Source: CBDUVZ01 sp965370805 (GTDB taxonomy: Bacteria; Hydrothermota; Tepidihabitantia; Tepidihabitantales; Tepidihabitantaceae). From it: a stretch of 26,897 bases of DNA. Shown here piece after piece: positions 1 through 7,326 of this stretch. Location of the stretch: assembly GCA_965370805.1 (NCBI GenBank), contig CBDUVZ010000029.1, positions 1-26,897 of the forward strand, given 5' to 3'. The stretch's first letter is position 1; every line of letters begins with the position of its first letter. Both the position numbers and the translations under genes were made by a program. Below the pieces are notes generated by a model. That model had not been told where the DNA came from. It did no database searches and worked only from the letters and a program-made list of their open reading frames with translations.

Positions 1-101
1 ATCTTGTCATGCCACTCCTTGACATCGCTCCGTAATAGGTGGTTGTCCCTAATTCCCCCCCCTTGACTTCTGTCCCCCTTATCTCCTGTTCTTTCTAGAC
101 C
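1..101. repeat. Noncoding end with C-run/TTGAC/TGTCCC repeat words
   Basis: This is the 3' flank of the COG3014-like gene and holds no gene. It carries the words TCCTTGACA, TTGTCCCTAATTCC, an eight-C run, CTTGACTTCTGTCCCCC and TTATC, so the elements TTGAC and TGTCCC each occur twice. From memory, GGGGACAG/GTCAAGG-type words are common in REP-like palindromic repeats near RAYT transposases, but no such transposase is present here. No hairpin followed by a T-run was found, so I do not call a terminator for the upstream operon. Confidence 0.3.
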
Positions 102-1346
102 TCAGTATGGGAAACGGGCCAGAACCACCTGAGGTTGAGTAGCGCTTCCGTCGACGTAGCTGGTTCCACTGGCACAAGTGCGGCCCGACGAATCAACCAC
201 TGCAATCCTGAGGCTGCCGCTAAGGTCCGCTGTGTTCCCTACGTATAGGAAGACCTTACCAGGAATCATTCTCATCTGGCGTACGTCTGCAGAGGTATTA
301 ACTCCTTCGGCAGCGGCGAGGGCGGCATCTCTGCCGAGCTGGAAAGCCGCACCTGCAAGGTCCCCGAAGAATATGCTGGCCACTGCACCTGCTACGTCCA
401 GCGCAACTGCTCCCGCTTTGATGCCCTTCTTACTTTTCTCCTTATTCGCCAGAACGCCGTCCATCTGTCGTCGTCCTCTTGTGACGGCCTGGATGTAGCA
501 GTCATCCACTGGTCTGGTACACACGACTTCCACCTTGTCGTTGGCAATCTTCACCGACTTGGCGCGTGACTCAATTCGCTTGTACTTCAACCCTACTTCC
601 TTAGTGCCCGAATGGAGCTTCACGGGAGGGCTGCCTGTCGTCACAACCACGACTACGGGACGGGAACGCTCAATTGTCCAATCAGGTGGCAAGTAGGCCT
701 CGAGGTATCGCTCCTGCATGAAGGCAAGCCACTCTTCAGCGTCTGTTGTCTTGGCCATACGTTTGCACAGAAGAAGAAGTAAGTCATGAGAAAGCCAATC
801 GGAACGTGTGCTCTCATCAGACGCGAGAACGTCTTGGAGCGCTCCGGACTTGAAGCAAGCCTGAGCATTGTCTATGTCACCGTCCGCAAGGTAGAGAAGT
901 CCTCGGTAGAGGAGGACAACCGCTCGCTCATAAGGCTCGCCTTTGAACAACTTCTCGTCTTCGCTTCCGAACAGAGACCTGGCTTTGCCTGTGCTTTTTC
1001 CAGCCGTGGTGACGCCTCCCATGATTGAGACCGCGTAGTTGAGCGTGCGGCGCGCGATGGGCGGTTCATTGCAGTGCATGGCCATGATGCCGCAATCGCC
1101 AAGCAGTAGCACCTTGTTCTTGGATGGTGAGCTTTTCGCGTCATTGACTACATCGCGAAGCACTTTGCTGGTCGTACTGTCCTTGCTGGCGCCGCCAAGT
1201 ACAGCAACATCAAGTGCCAGTGGTTTGGATCGAGAGAAGGTTTCTCGACCGTCCCACGTGGCTTCAGATACGCGTGTGGAAGCGCAGGTACAGAGGGCCG
1301 CTAGCCAGACGGTCACAGCGGCTGTTACCGCGAGGCTGCATTTCAT
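102..1346 (-). CDS. COG3014-like exported protein with TPR-like segment
   Basis: The 414-residue protein has an N-terminal export signal (hydrophobic residues 5-18, then LCTC at 18-21). The LCTC site only loosely resembles a lipobox, so lipidation is uncertain. Residues 134-166 contain KGEPYERAVVLLYRGLLYLA followed by GDIDNAQACFKSG, the TPR-like signature I associate with COG3014 proteins. A Gly/Ala-rich hydrophobic stretch lies near residues 310-350. The ATG is preceded by AAAGGAGG at a normal distance. It is the last gene of the five-gene minus-strand operon that begins with lpoB. COG3014 proteins often neighbour LpoB- and YcfL-like lipoproteins, which agrees with an envelope or periplasmic role; the molecular function is unknown. 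The family call rests on motif memory and context. Confidence 0.72.
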   Translation of the reverse strand: MKCSLAVTAAVTVWLAALCTCASTRVSEATWDGRETFSRSKPLALDVAVLGGASKDSTTSKVLRDVVNDAKSSPSKNKVLLLGDCGIMAMHCNEPPIARRTLNYAVSIMGGVTTAGKSTGKARSLFGSEDEKLFKGEPYERAVVLLYRGLLYLADGDIDNAQACFKSGALQDVLASDESTRSDWLSHDLLLLLCKRMAKTTDAEEWLAFMQERYLEAYLPPDWTIERSRPVVVVVTTGSPPVKLHSGTKEVGLKYKRIESRAKSVKIANDKVEVVCTRPVDDCYIQAVTRGRRQMDGVLANKEKSKKGIKAGAVALDVAGAVASIFFGDLAGAAFQLGRDAALAAAEGVNTSADVRQMRMIPGKVFLYVGNTADLSGSLRIAVVDSSGRTCASGTSYVDGSATQPQVVLARFPY

Positions 1347-1370
1347 AGCAGACCTCCTTTCCCTCGGGCC

Positions 1371-1973
1371 CTATTCAATGGCCGAGATAATGTCCGGCAC
1401 GAGCTGCCTCATGATGTTCTGAACAGCAGCTTGAAGGCACTTCTCGCATTGCTTGCTTTCGCTCTCAAAGCCAAGCGCGTCGCTATACTGTCTTTCCCCG
1501 AGATACTGCTTGCTGATGATTGGCACTCCAACTTTCGTTACGGTAACGTTGGCCCTAACGGTGGCGTTGAAATCGCCAAAGCCTTTCGGACACACGTACG
1601 CCTGGGTAACGGCTCCTGTGATTGCCACATCCATCTCAGACGGGGGAACGTCATTGAATTTCTCTACCACGTATCCAGCATTTGTGAGTTCTTCCGCTAA
1701 GGCATTCGCTACCCATGCACCTACGTCCTGGTCTTTCGCGCGCAGCCGCTTTGGCGCCGCCAGCGGGATTTTGCCTCTTCCGATATCCGCGTCTGGATTC
1801 TCCCGCATATCTGCAAATCTAACCAGAGCTATGGTTTGTCCGGGAGTTACCTTTTGGCCTACAACAGGGTCGTACCACAAGTTGATATAGTAAACCTTTG
1901 GAGTACAGCTTGTCAATAGAGCTGCTATTCCGATGGCTACAACAACCCGCCGCACAGTGAGATACGATTTCAC
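1371..1973 (-). CDS. Predicted lipoprotein, YajG-like fold possible
   Basis: The 200-residue protein has a clear lipoprotein signal: basic N-terminus, hydrophobic segment VVVAIGIAALL, then lipobox LTSC. The start is GTG, chosen because AAGGAGGA sits six bases upstream. The body (TIALVRFADMRENPD, then GAWVANALAEELTNAGYVVE and an alternating beta pattern) looks like the small alpha/beta lipoproteins of the YajG or transport-auxiliary type. A C-terminal CEKC at about residues 178-181 could form a disulfide or bind metal. It lies 36 bp after the small lipoprotein gene and 24 bp before the COG3014-like gene, so it is very likely cotranscribed with them. A role in outer-membrane or cell-wall maintenance is inferred from neighbours only. 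Confidence 0.65.
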   Translation of the reverse strand: MKSYLTVRRVVVAIGIAALLTSCTPKVYYINLWYDPVVGQKVTPGQTIALVRFADMRENPDADIGRGKIPLAAPKRLRAKDQDVGAWVANALAEELTNAGYVVEKFNDVPPSEMDVAITGAVTQAYVCPKGFGDFNATVRANVTVTKVGVPIISKQYLGERQYSDALGFESESKQCEKCLQAAVQNIMRQLVPDIISAIE

Positions 1974-2009
1974 GACGTTCCTCCTTTTTCTGCACGCCTG
2001 CGGGGGCGC

Positions 2010-2246
2010 CTACTCTCCGCCATTCTCATCACCGGCTTCACCTTGTTCTTTGGGCTCGAGCGAGCCGGGAGGCGGGAGGCTTGAATCCCCCGGCTTGGCA
2101 GGCTCGACGGTGTCAGCCGGTGTGTTGGCCTCTATTTCATGAACCAGCCGAGGCCTGGTTGCTTTGCCTTTGTAGAACACACATCCGCCCTGCGACAGGA
2201 AAATGCTAGTCAGGGCCATCAAACATGCAACTCTGGTTGGTGTCAT
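2010..2246 (-). CDS. Small exported, probable lipoprotein
   Basis: This is a 78-residue protein with a signal-like N-terminus (ACLMALTSIFLSQ) ending at GGC, which could be a weak lipobox (QGGC, lacking the usual Leu at -3). The mature part is short, rich in Pro, Glu and Gly and probably disordered (DTVEPAKPGDSS, then PPPGSLEPKEQGEAGDENGG). The ATG lies one base after the stop codon of the YcfL-like gene, with AGGA about eight bases upstream, so translational coupling is likely. No family is recognised. Reality of the gene is supported by tight packing in the operon, but a 78-codon frame alone is modest evidence. Confidence 0.55.
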   Translation of the reverse strand: MTPTRVACLMALTSIFLSQGGCVFYKGKATRPRLVHEIEANTPADTVEPAKPGDSSLPPPGSLEPKEQGEAGDENGGE

Positions 2247-2247
2247 T

Positions 2248-2682
2248 CTAGCGTCCTTCCCTGATTTCGCCGAAATAGTGGGCGACCTCTGACGTTTTGA
2301 GTGAAGTCTGACTCCAGGTTGAAATGGTGTTTGCCGGAAGCATCAACCGCTGCCAAGAACTCGGGCTTTCAATAGGGGTTCTGTTTGAATCGTAGAACTG
2401 AACCCTGGCCTCGACCTGCAAGGGGAAATCGGTTCGGTTACGGACTTGAGCCCACACCTCCAGTGTCCCGGTTGCGGTACGCCGCGAACCTTGGTTCTCA
2501 ATGGCGACCTTGTCTGCAATAGCATCGTCCGTGAGTACGAAGTTATCCCAGAGCACACCGGTCTGATGATACTTACCCGGAGGAACGTGAATCGGCCGAT
2601 GTGTGCCCTCTCGGACCGAAAGGCAGCCAGCCAAGAGAAAAACCAGGGACAACACGGGAAGAGATGTCCAATGCCGGACCAT
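2248..2682 (-). CDS. ycfL: YcfL-like (DUF1425) lipoprotein
   Basis: The 144-residue protein has a textbook lipobox (LLAGC) after a hydrophobic signal. The mature part carries the DUF1425/YcfL pattern: a short strand (NFVLTDDAIADKVAIENQ), then LEVWAQVRNRTDFPLQVEAR and VQFYDSNRTPIESPSSWQRL, followed by a strand that begins at the LPANTIS segment. This is a small beta-sandwich of about 110 residues. E. coli YcfL is encoded directly beside LpoB, and the same pairing is seen here: lpoB ends 20 bp upstream. AGGAGG lies five bases before the ATG. Function is unknown even in E. coli; the outer membrane is the expected location. The call is based on motif and synteny and was not tested by a profile search. 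Confidence 0.75.
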   Translation of the reverse strand: MVRHWTSLPVLSLVFLLAGCLSVREGTHRPIHVPPGKYHQTGVLWDNFVLTDDAIADKVAIENQGSRRTATGTLEVWAQVRNRTDFPLQVEARVQFYDSNRTPIESPSSWQRLMLPANTISTWSQTSLKTSEVAHYFGEIREGR

Positions 2683-2702
2683 TCTGTCCTCCTTTGCCTA
2701 GA

Positions 2703-3332
2703 TTAACGATACAGAATATCATCCTGTGATGACTTCCTGAGATCGTACATGCCGCTCCAAACGATTATCCCAGTTTCCAGGTCGACCATTTCAAACACAA
2801 TCTGGTGGTATCTAGAGGTTTCGCCTGTCCGCGTATTTACCTTGTCGAGTGATGCGATGCGGCCAGCTAACCGGTAGTCCGCTCCTGCCGGTTTGGACGC
2901 ACTAATACCAGTGCCGGGCGAGACTTCACCTTCTCGCTTGAGCTCGCGTTCCTCTTCGACCATGTCCGCATAGTGACGGCCTACAAAGACCATTCTGCCA
3001 TCGGCGGCGCGGTTGAGTTCAACCCTCAACCGATCGGTAATCAGGTTCTTATTGATAATGGACGAACTCTCGTTCCGGAAGTACTCTGCGTCGACGATTG
3101 CTCGCGGAGGGACTGACCGCCCAGCGAGAGCAGGCTTCGCCAAAATATCCCTCATCATGCGGTCGGCCATACTCTGGATATCTTGCGATTCTATTCCAAT
3201 CCCTTGGACCGAACCCGGTGAGCCAGGGTCTTCGTAGGTGGTGGGACGCCCAGGAGCATTGCTCACACCCGTCGTGGCGCAAGCGAGCGCCAGGAGCGCC
3301 ACATACGAACACATCAAAGCTGTCCGTCTCAA
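2703..3332 (-). CDS. lpoB: LpoB-like penicillin-binding-protein activator lipoprotein
   Basis: LpoB is an outer-membrane lipoprotein that reaches through the periplasm to activate a class A peptidoglycan synthase (PBP1b in E. coli). The 209-residue product has a signal with hydrophobic LLALAC lipobox (Cys 18), a disordered Gly/Pro-rich linker, then the LpoB domain: RAIVDAEYFRNESSSIINKN, LITDRLRVELN, FVGRHYADM, GADYRLAGRIASLD, YHQIVFEMVDLETGIIVWS and terminal DDILYR. I chose a TTG start because AAGGAGG lies seven bases upstream and the lipoprotein signal begins there; an in-frame ATG 80 codons upstream would give a charged extension with no signal. It is the first gene of the operon. No penicillin-binding protein is in the window, so its partner is unknown. 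Confidence 0.78.
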   Translation of the reverse strand: MRRTALMCSYVALLALACATTGVSNAPGRPTTYEDPGSPGSVQGIGIESQDIQSMADRMMRDILAKPALAGRSVPPRAIVDAEYFRNESSSIINKNLITDRLRVELNRAADGRMVFVGRHYADMVEEERELKREGEVSPGTGISASKPAGADYRLAGRIASLDKVNTRTGETSRYHQIVFEMVDLETGIIVWSGMYDLRKSSQDDILYR

Positions 3333-3476
3333 CCTAGCCTCCTTCTTTGTTTTGGATAATGGGGGAGCGGGGTCAGGTCTTTCGTTTTGGCATCTCCTCG
3401 GGACTGACGGAATCGAGCTCCGACATCTAGCAATCCCCCGCACATCCAACTTCGTCTGGCCATCATCATCGGATGG

Positions 3477-3640
3477 CATGCGGCTCACAGCTGACGGCTG
3501 CTGCCGGCCGGAAGCCGAAACCTGCACTTTTCTCATCGCCTGCACAATATAACGGAAGCAACTGGTTGTCAAGCAATCCGGCTCACAGCTTGCGGCTGAC
3601 GGCTATCGGCCAGTCGCATACCGCTGACCGCATGCCGTCA
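3477..3640. repeat. GCTGACGGCT-class quasi-repeat
   Basis: The words CGGCTCACAGCTGACGGCTG and CGGCTCACAGCTTGCGGCTG occur within about 100 bp, followed by GACGGCTATCGG, CCGCTGACCGCATGCC and similar. A related tract occurs at 4488-4540 (CCGCTGACTGCCGACCGCG). The arrays are degenerate rather than exact tandem repeats. I see no coding capacity. Confidence 0.5.
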
Positions 3641-3939
3641 ACAGCCAGCCTCGGCACATCTGCCTGTTGTCCTGAATCCCTGGCCGGAGGCACATCAGGC
3701 ATGTCGTACCGAATCCTGGGAAGCACTTCCGGGTCCAGACTACGACCCTGCCAGTGGTCGGTTTCACAGTCGTGTCCGTCTTCTCCTGTATACAATACTG
3801 CATACCTCGGGCTTCTGTAACCTTCTCTTTTCAGACCGTGGCGCAAAGCCCTTGAATATGCTGTATTTGCGGCACTTAGCTATGGAGTGGTGGGTCTGAA
3901 ACCAACACCCAGGGGCCGTGAGGCAGGCTGTCTTGACCG

Positions 3940-4262
3940 GCGTTCTCTTCGCTATTCACCAGTTCGTTCTCCCGGTCATTCTCACAATCGCCATCCGGAG
4001 TACCTTCCCGGTTCTTTCCCGGTTTGTTTTCCGGTTTGTCTTGCCGGTCATTCCTCAAGCCATTTCACCGGTCATCTGGAGCGGTGCTGTCCGGGGCATT
4101 TCCCGAAGCACCTCCCGGGACGTGTTCCGAGTCGTCTTCCAAGTCGCCCTCAGGGATACCTTCCTGGTTGTCCTCCAAGGCGCGACTCGCGCCACTCGCC
4201 AGGAAACGCAGCCGGTCGCTTCGGGGAAGACGCAGCCGATTCGAGAATTCGGTTCAAACATA
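3940..4262. repeat. Degenerate CCGGTTT/ACCGGAAA tract, possible decayed disordered-protein gene
   Basis: The plus strand shows recurring TTCCCGGTT, TTTCCGGTTTG and TTGCCGGTCATTC words. On the minus strand these read as acidic, Asn/Asp/Glu/Lys-rich peptide in two frames: one segment with LEDNQEGIPEGDLEDDSEH and, just downstream in another frame, one with NDRQDKPENKPGKNREGTP. A single frameshift near 4060 would join them into one disordered acidic peptide. This could be a decayed gene or simply repeat-derived sequence. No ribosome site was found. The reverse complement of 25480-25610 has the same word style. Confidence 0.35.
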
Positions 4263-4570
4263 TCACAAACAGGGAAGCAGGGTCTTCCGGTCTGCCGGCC
4301 CTCGCTTACGCGCGAGGGTTACACTTGGAGTATCCTGAGCGCGGCGTTCATCATCACCGCGGTCTGCTCTGATTTGAACCCGAGATGGCTGATTGCACCT
4401 GGGAGTCATGGGGACGCATTGCCTGTCTTCTGCCCACCAAGCTTCGCCTGGTTGTCATCATCGCCTGCACAATGGAATGGGAACGGCCATCAGTCAACCA
4501 TCGCCCGTTTGCCGCTGACTGCCGACCGCGACCGCCCGGCGGATTCGGGTTCGTCTTGTTGAATGGTTGG

Positions 4571-5413
4571 CTAGTATTCGGCCGGGAGGGACTGCAGTTC
4601 CCGGAAACTGAATACCGGGCCGTCTTTGCAGACGTACTTCTCGCCGATATTGCACCGGCCGCATTTGCCGATACCGCATTTCATGCGGTTCTCAAGGGAA
4701 AGAAACACGTTCTCAGGCGGGAAACCCAGTTCTTTGAGCACCGGGTGGGTGAATCTTATCATGATTGGCGGGCCGCAGACAAGTGCAACCGCAGTCCGGG
4801 TCGCAGACGCGACGTCTTTGAGTACATTCGGGACCAGACCCTCGATTTTCGGCCATTTCGCGCCGTCGAGCCGGTCACAGCACAGCGTCAGGTCAATCTC
4901 CGAACCCGCCTCCCAGGCTTTGAGTTCGTCCCGGTAGAGCAACTCGCCGGGAGAACGAGCACCGTAGACGACCGTAATCCTGCCGAAGTCACCCCGATTC
5001 TCCGGCTTGAGCAGGTATGCAATAGTGGAACGCAGAGTCGTGAAAGAGAACCCGCCCGACACGATGACCACGTCTTTGCCTTTCATCTGGTCGAACGGGT
5101 AGGAATTCCCGTACGGACCGCGCATCCCGATTGTGACCCCCGCCTCAATCTCATGCAGCGCGGTTGTGAACGCACCGATTCTCTTGACCGTATACCAGAC
5201 CCGGTTTTCATGTGGAGCCGATGCGATGCCGAACGGCGCCTCGCCCACTCCGGCCAGGGACAGAAACCCGAACTGGCCCGGCGTGAATCGGAACTCGTCC
5301 CGGTCAGCCTCATTCACGAACGAAAGCTCGAACGTCTTCAAATCCTTCGCGTCGTTCTCAATCGTGACTTTCTCGACTTTGACCTCGAACGGCACGTAGG
5401 GGTTGGTGCTCAT
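4571..5413 (-). CDS. flxA: FlxA-like NAD(P)H:FAD/2Fe-2S oxidoreductase subunit
   Basis: The 280-residue protein belongs to the ferredoxin-NADP reductase-like superfamily (FlxA, sulfhydrogenase gamma and AsrB relatives). It has an N-terminal FAD-binding barrel (RFTPGQFGFLSL, then PFGIASAP, about residues 42-67) and an NAD(P)-binding half (VVIVSGGFSFTTLR at 115-128; LVCGPPIMI at 211-219). The C-terminus has four cysteines at 246, 251, 254 and 262, the expected 2Fe-2S ligands. It probably oxidises NADH or NADPH in the cytoplasm and passes electrons through FlxB, FlxC and MvhD to HdrA. The ATG overlaps the flxB stop as ATGA. It is the last gene of the operon. Where most relatives have GGxGxAPLR, this protein has GGFSFTTLR. 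An AsrB-like sulfite reductase role is less likely because no AsrC is present. Confidence 0.82.
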   Translation of the reverse strand: MSTNPYVPFEVKVEKVTIENDAKDLKTFELSFVNEADRDEFRFTPGQFGFLSLAGVGEAPFGIASAPHENRVWYTVKRIGAFTTALHEIEAGVTIGMRGPYGNSYPFDQMKGKDVVIVSGGFSFTTLRSTIAYLLKPENRGDFGRITVVYGARSPGELLYRDELKAWEAGSEIDLTLCCDRLDGAKWPKIEGLVPNVLKDVASATRTAVALVCGPPIMIRFTHPVLKELGFPPENVFLSLENRMKCGIGKCGRCNIGEKYVCKDGPVFSFRELQSLPAEY

Positions 5414-6447
5414 TTCTCCCCCCCGTCCGCGGCCAGAGTGTTGTGCAGGGTCTCAAGGGTCTCACGCAGGTCGATGCCGACCGGGCAATCCAGAATGCAG
5501 CGCCCGCATCCCACGCACAGCACCTCGCCGTGAACTGCGGGGAAATACCGGAACTTGTGCAGGGTCCGGTTGCGCATCCGTTCCCTGCCGGTCAGTCTCG
5601 GGTTGTGGCCGGACGCGTGCCGGGTGAAGAGAGAAAACTGGCATGAATCCCAGGTCCGGATTCGGGCCCCTTCTCCTTTGTGCTCCTCGTCCGTCACGTC
5701 GAAACAGTAACAGGTCGGGCACACGTAGGTGCACACCCCGCAATTCACACAGGGCAGACACAGTTCCTGCCACACGTCGTGGTCAAATGCCTCATCGAGC
5801 AGCTTCTTGAGCCCTTCAGTGTCGAGCCCGAACTGAATCGCCTTGGCCGCACTCTCGGCCAGTTCCTGCTGCTTCCCGGTATCTTCCTTGCCGGCTTCAG
5901 GCAGACCGGCAACCAGCTTCTCGCCCTTTCCCGTAACCACCAGGGCCAGGTACTTATCACCGACGTCCACGAGCAGCAGGTCCAGACCTCTCGTCGCGTG
6001 CGGCCCCCCGCCAAGCGCGGTGCAGAAGCAAGTCTCACCCGGGTCATTGCAGGCCAAACCGACAATGGTCGTTTTGTCCCGTCGCTGCCCGTAGTATGGA
6101 TCAGGATACTCCTTGTCCAGGAACACCCGGTCGAACATCTCAAGTGCCGCGGCATCGCAGGGCCTCACTCCGAGCACGATGCGCTCCGGGACTTCGGGCG
6201 GCAGTTCAGCCTGACCCTGCTCGCCTGACTTGTACCTGAACAACACCTCCCGCTGAGGGAAGAACAACTCTTTCACCGGCAGCCTGGTGTTGACATGGGC
6301 AAAGGAAATATCGTCGGCAGACTCGATTTTCTCGAACCCCGACCAGTCCTTCCCCTTGACTTCAACCGGAGCGTAGACTTCGGCTTTTTTCCTGAGCCCG
6401 GCCACGAACTCGGGGAAAGCTTTCCTGGTGATGATGTGGGCCTTCAT
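5410..6447 (-). CDS. flxB: FlxB-like 4Fe-4S electron-transfer subunit (AsrA/HydB family)
   Basis: The 345-residue Fe-S protein resembles sulfhydrogenase beta (HydB), AsrA and FlxB subunits. The N-terminal two thirds has the family pattern: VRPCDAAALEMFDRVF (95-110) and ACNDPGETCFCTALGGGP (132-149). Two 4Fe-4S motifs follow: CVNCGVCTYVCP from residue 233 (with extra cysteines at 230, 246 and 248) and CVGCGRCILDCP from 311. It should carry electrons between the flavoprotein FlxA and the rest of the complex. Its ATG directly follows the flxC stop (TAGATG), and its own stop overlaps flxA by four bases, indicating coupled translation and a fixed stoichiometry. No low-complexity insertion is visible in this gene, unlike flxC. 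Confidence 0.82.
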   Translation of the reverse strand: MKAHIITRKAFPEFVAGLRKKAEVYAPVEVKGKDWSGFEKIESADDISFAHVNTRLPVKELFFPQREVLFRYKSGEQGQAELPPEVPERIVLGVRPCDAAALEMFDRVFLDKEYPDPYYGQRRDKTTIVGLACNDPGETCFCTALGGGPHATRGLDLLLVDVGDKYLALVVTGKGEKLVAGLPEAGKEDTGKQQELAESAAKAIQFGLDTEGLKKLLDEAFDHDVWQELCLPCVNCGVCTYVCPTCYCFDVTDEEHKGEGARIRTWDSCQFSLFTRHASGHNPRLTGRERMRNRTLHKFRYFPAVHGEVLCVGCGRCILDCPVGIDLRETLETLHNTLAADGGEK

Positions 6448-7326
6448 CTACTTGATGAACTCCTGCCCGTCGTCCGGGCTGAACGCGGTCAGCGGCAGCG
6501 GGTCGTCAATACTCATGCCGGAAACGTGGCCGAACCGTTCCTTCACGACCTTTGCCGTTTTGCGGTTGATTCTCATCAGGTCGATTCCCATCGGGCAGGC
6601 ACGCGCACACGCCCCGCACTCGACGCACCGGCCGGCCATGTGCATCGCCCGCATGATATGGAAAACAATCGTGTCCGATTCATCGGTCGTCCTGCCGACC
6701 CACTGGGGCTGACCGGCATCGACGAAACAGGTCGGGCAGTAGCAGTTCGGGCAAACGTCGCGGCAGGCATAGCAGCGGATGCACCGGGAGAGGTCTCCGG
6801 TCAGCACGGACCACCGTTCTTCCGGACTCAGCTTCTCGAACTCTTCGACGTCAGTGTACTTCTCCTCTACCGACTCATCTACCTTGTCGCCAATCATCTC
6901 ATCGTACAGAACCGGGTTGCGGGTCGGGCAGGTCGGATTCTCGACCGGGTCTGCAACCCCGAGAATCACGAGGTTCTCACGGTCGAACTGGTTCTCTTTG
7001 ATGAGATTGACGACCGAACGGGATGTCGGGCCGGTCGCGACAACAGCGACTCTGCCTGTTCCTTTTCCTTCTGCCATTCGTCCTTCGTCATTCGGAATTC
7101 GCCATTGCTTGTTCCTGAGTCCGGGCAGGTACACGGCCAGGTTCTGATGGCAGTGTTCGTTCAGGACCAGTCGGTCGGCCTGCTCCGGTTCGGTCACGAA
7201 CGCGGGAACCGCGGTCCCGGCCCGCCTGCCCGCACGATACCCGAGCACGAGACTCACCTTGCCTTTGTCGAGCAGTTCCCTCGCCCGCTTGCGCAGGAGG
7301 TCTTGGACGTTCAGCCCTTTTGTCAT
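6448..7326 (-). CDS. flxC: FlxC-like iron-sulfur subunit with repeat-derived insert
   Basis: The 292-residue protein has two 4Fe-4S motifs: CIRCYACRDVCPNCYCPTCF starting at residue 182 and CVECGACARACP at 234-245. The N-terminal half lacks cysteine clusters except NEHCH and PTCP and resembles the F420-hydrogenase-beta-like N-terminus of Hdr-associated Fe-S proteins. It shares its C-terminal architecture with the product at 11790-12962, so the two are paralogues. In the Flx scheme it links FlxAB with MvhD and HdrA. Residues 72-90 (QWRIPNDEGRMAEGKGTG) are encoded by a CATTCGTCCTTCGTCATTCG-type repeat and look like an in-frame insertion between beta strands. Start and stop are tightly coupled: ATGA overlap with mvhD upstream and TAGATG to flxB downstream. 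Confidence 0.78.
   Translation of the reverse strand: MTKGLNVQDLLRKRARELLDKGKVSLVLGYRAGRRAGTAVPAFVTEPEQADRLVLNEHCHQNLAVYLPGLRNKQWRIPNDEGRMAEGKGTGRVAVVATGPTSRSVVNLIKENQFDRENLVILGVADPVENPTCPTRNPVLYDEMIGDKVDESVEEKYTDVEEFEKLSPEERWSVLTGDLSRCIRCYACRDVCPNCYCPTCFVDAGQPQWVGRTTDESDTIVFHIMRAMHMAGRCVECGACARACPMGIDLMRINRKTAKVVKERFGHVSGMSIDDPLPLTAFSPDDGQEFIK
7073..7112. repeat. CATTCGTCCTTCG-class tract inside flxC
   Basis: CCATTCGTCCTTCGTCATTC is followed by GGAATTCGCCATTGC. It is in frame and encodes QWRIPNDEGRMAEG in the FlxC-like protein, almost the same peptide (PNDEGRM) as the tract before hdrA at 20108-20158. Confidence 0.78.

Larger units (their letters stand above)
3333..4570. other. 1.2-kb intergenic region without convincing genes
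   Basis: This region separates the 3' end of flxA from the 5' end of lpoB, both on the minus strand. Frames here show no recognisable motifs, no consistent ribosome sites and patchy composition. It contains GCTGACGGCT-type repeats (3477-3640 and 4488-4540), a degenerate CCGGTTT-type tract (3940-4240) and the 15-base word CATCGCCTGCACAAT twice (near 3535 and 4462). A GCCATC/GATGGC inverted repeat lies near 3458-3476. The lpoB promoter must lie at its left end. CATTAT about 20 bp upstream of the lpoB ribosome site could be a -10 box, but no good -35 box is present. Confidence 0.6.

Noticed and set aside
1..101. RAYT/insertion sequence at the left end
   Set aside because: Only short repeat words are present; no transposase, terminal repeats or target duplication are visible.
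3333..3572. Upstream ATG extension of lpoB by 80 codons
   Set aside because: It would bury the lipoprotein signal behind a charged tail, and the TTG at 3332 has a strong AAGGAGG at the right distance.
4488..4570. Terminator after flxA
   Set aside because: CCGCCCGGCGG is too short a palindrome for a stem-loop and no T-run follows on the minus strand.
4385..5533. Long open frame on the plus strand opposite flxA/flxB
   Set aside because: It is antisense to genes with clear Fe-S and flavin motifs. Its translation has no recognisable domain, and the openness follows from GC-rich codon usage. The same holds for plus-strand frames near 6295-7491, 7652-8842 and 9275-10660.
4571..6447. Anaerobic sulfite reductase AsrAB
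   Set aside because: The two products resemble AsrA and AsrB relatives, but no AsrC (siroheme subunit) follows and the neighbours are flxC, mvhD and hdrA, which fits the Flx arrangement better.
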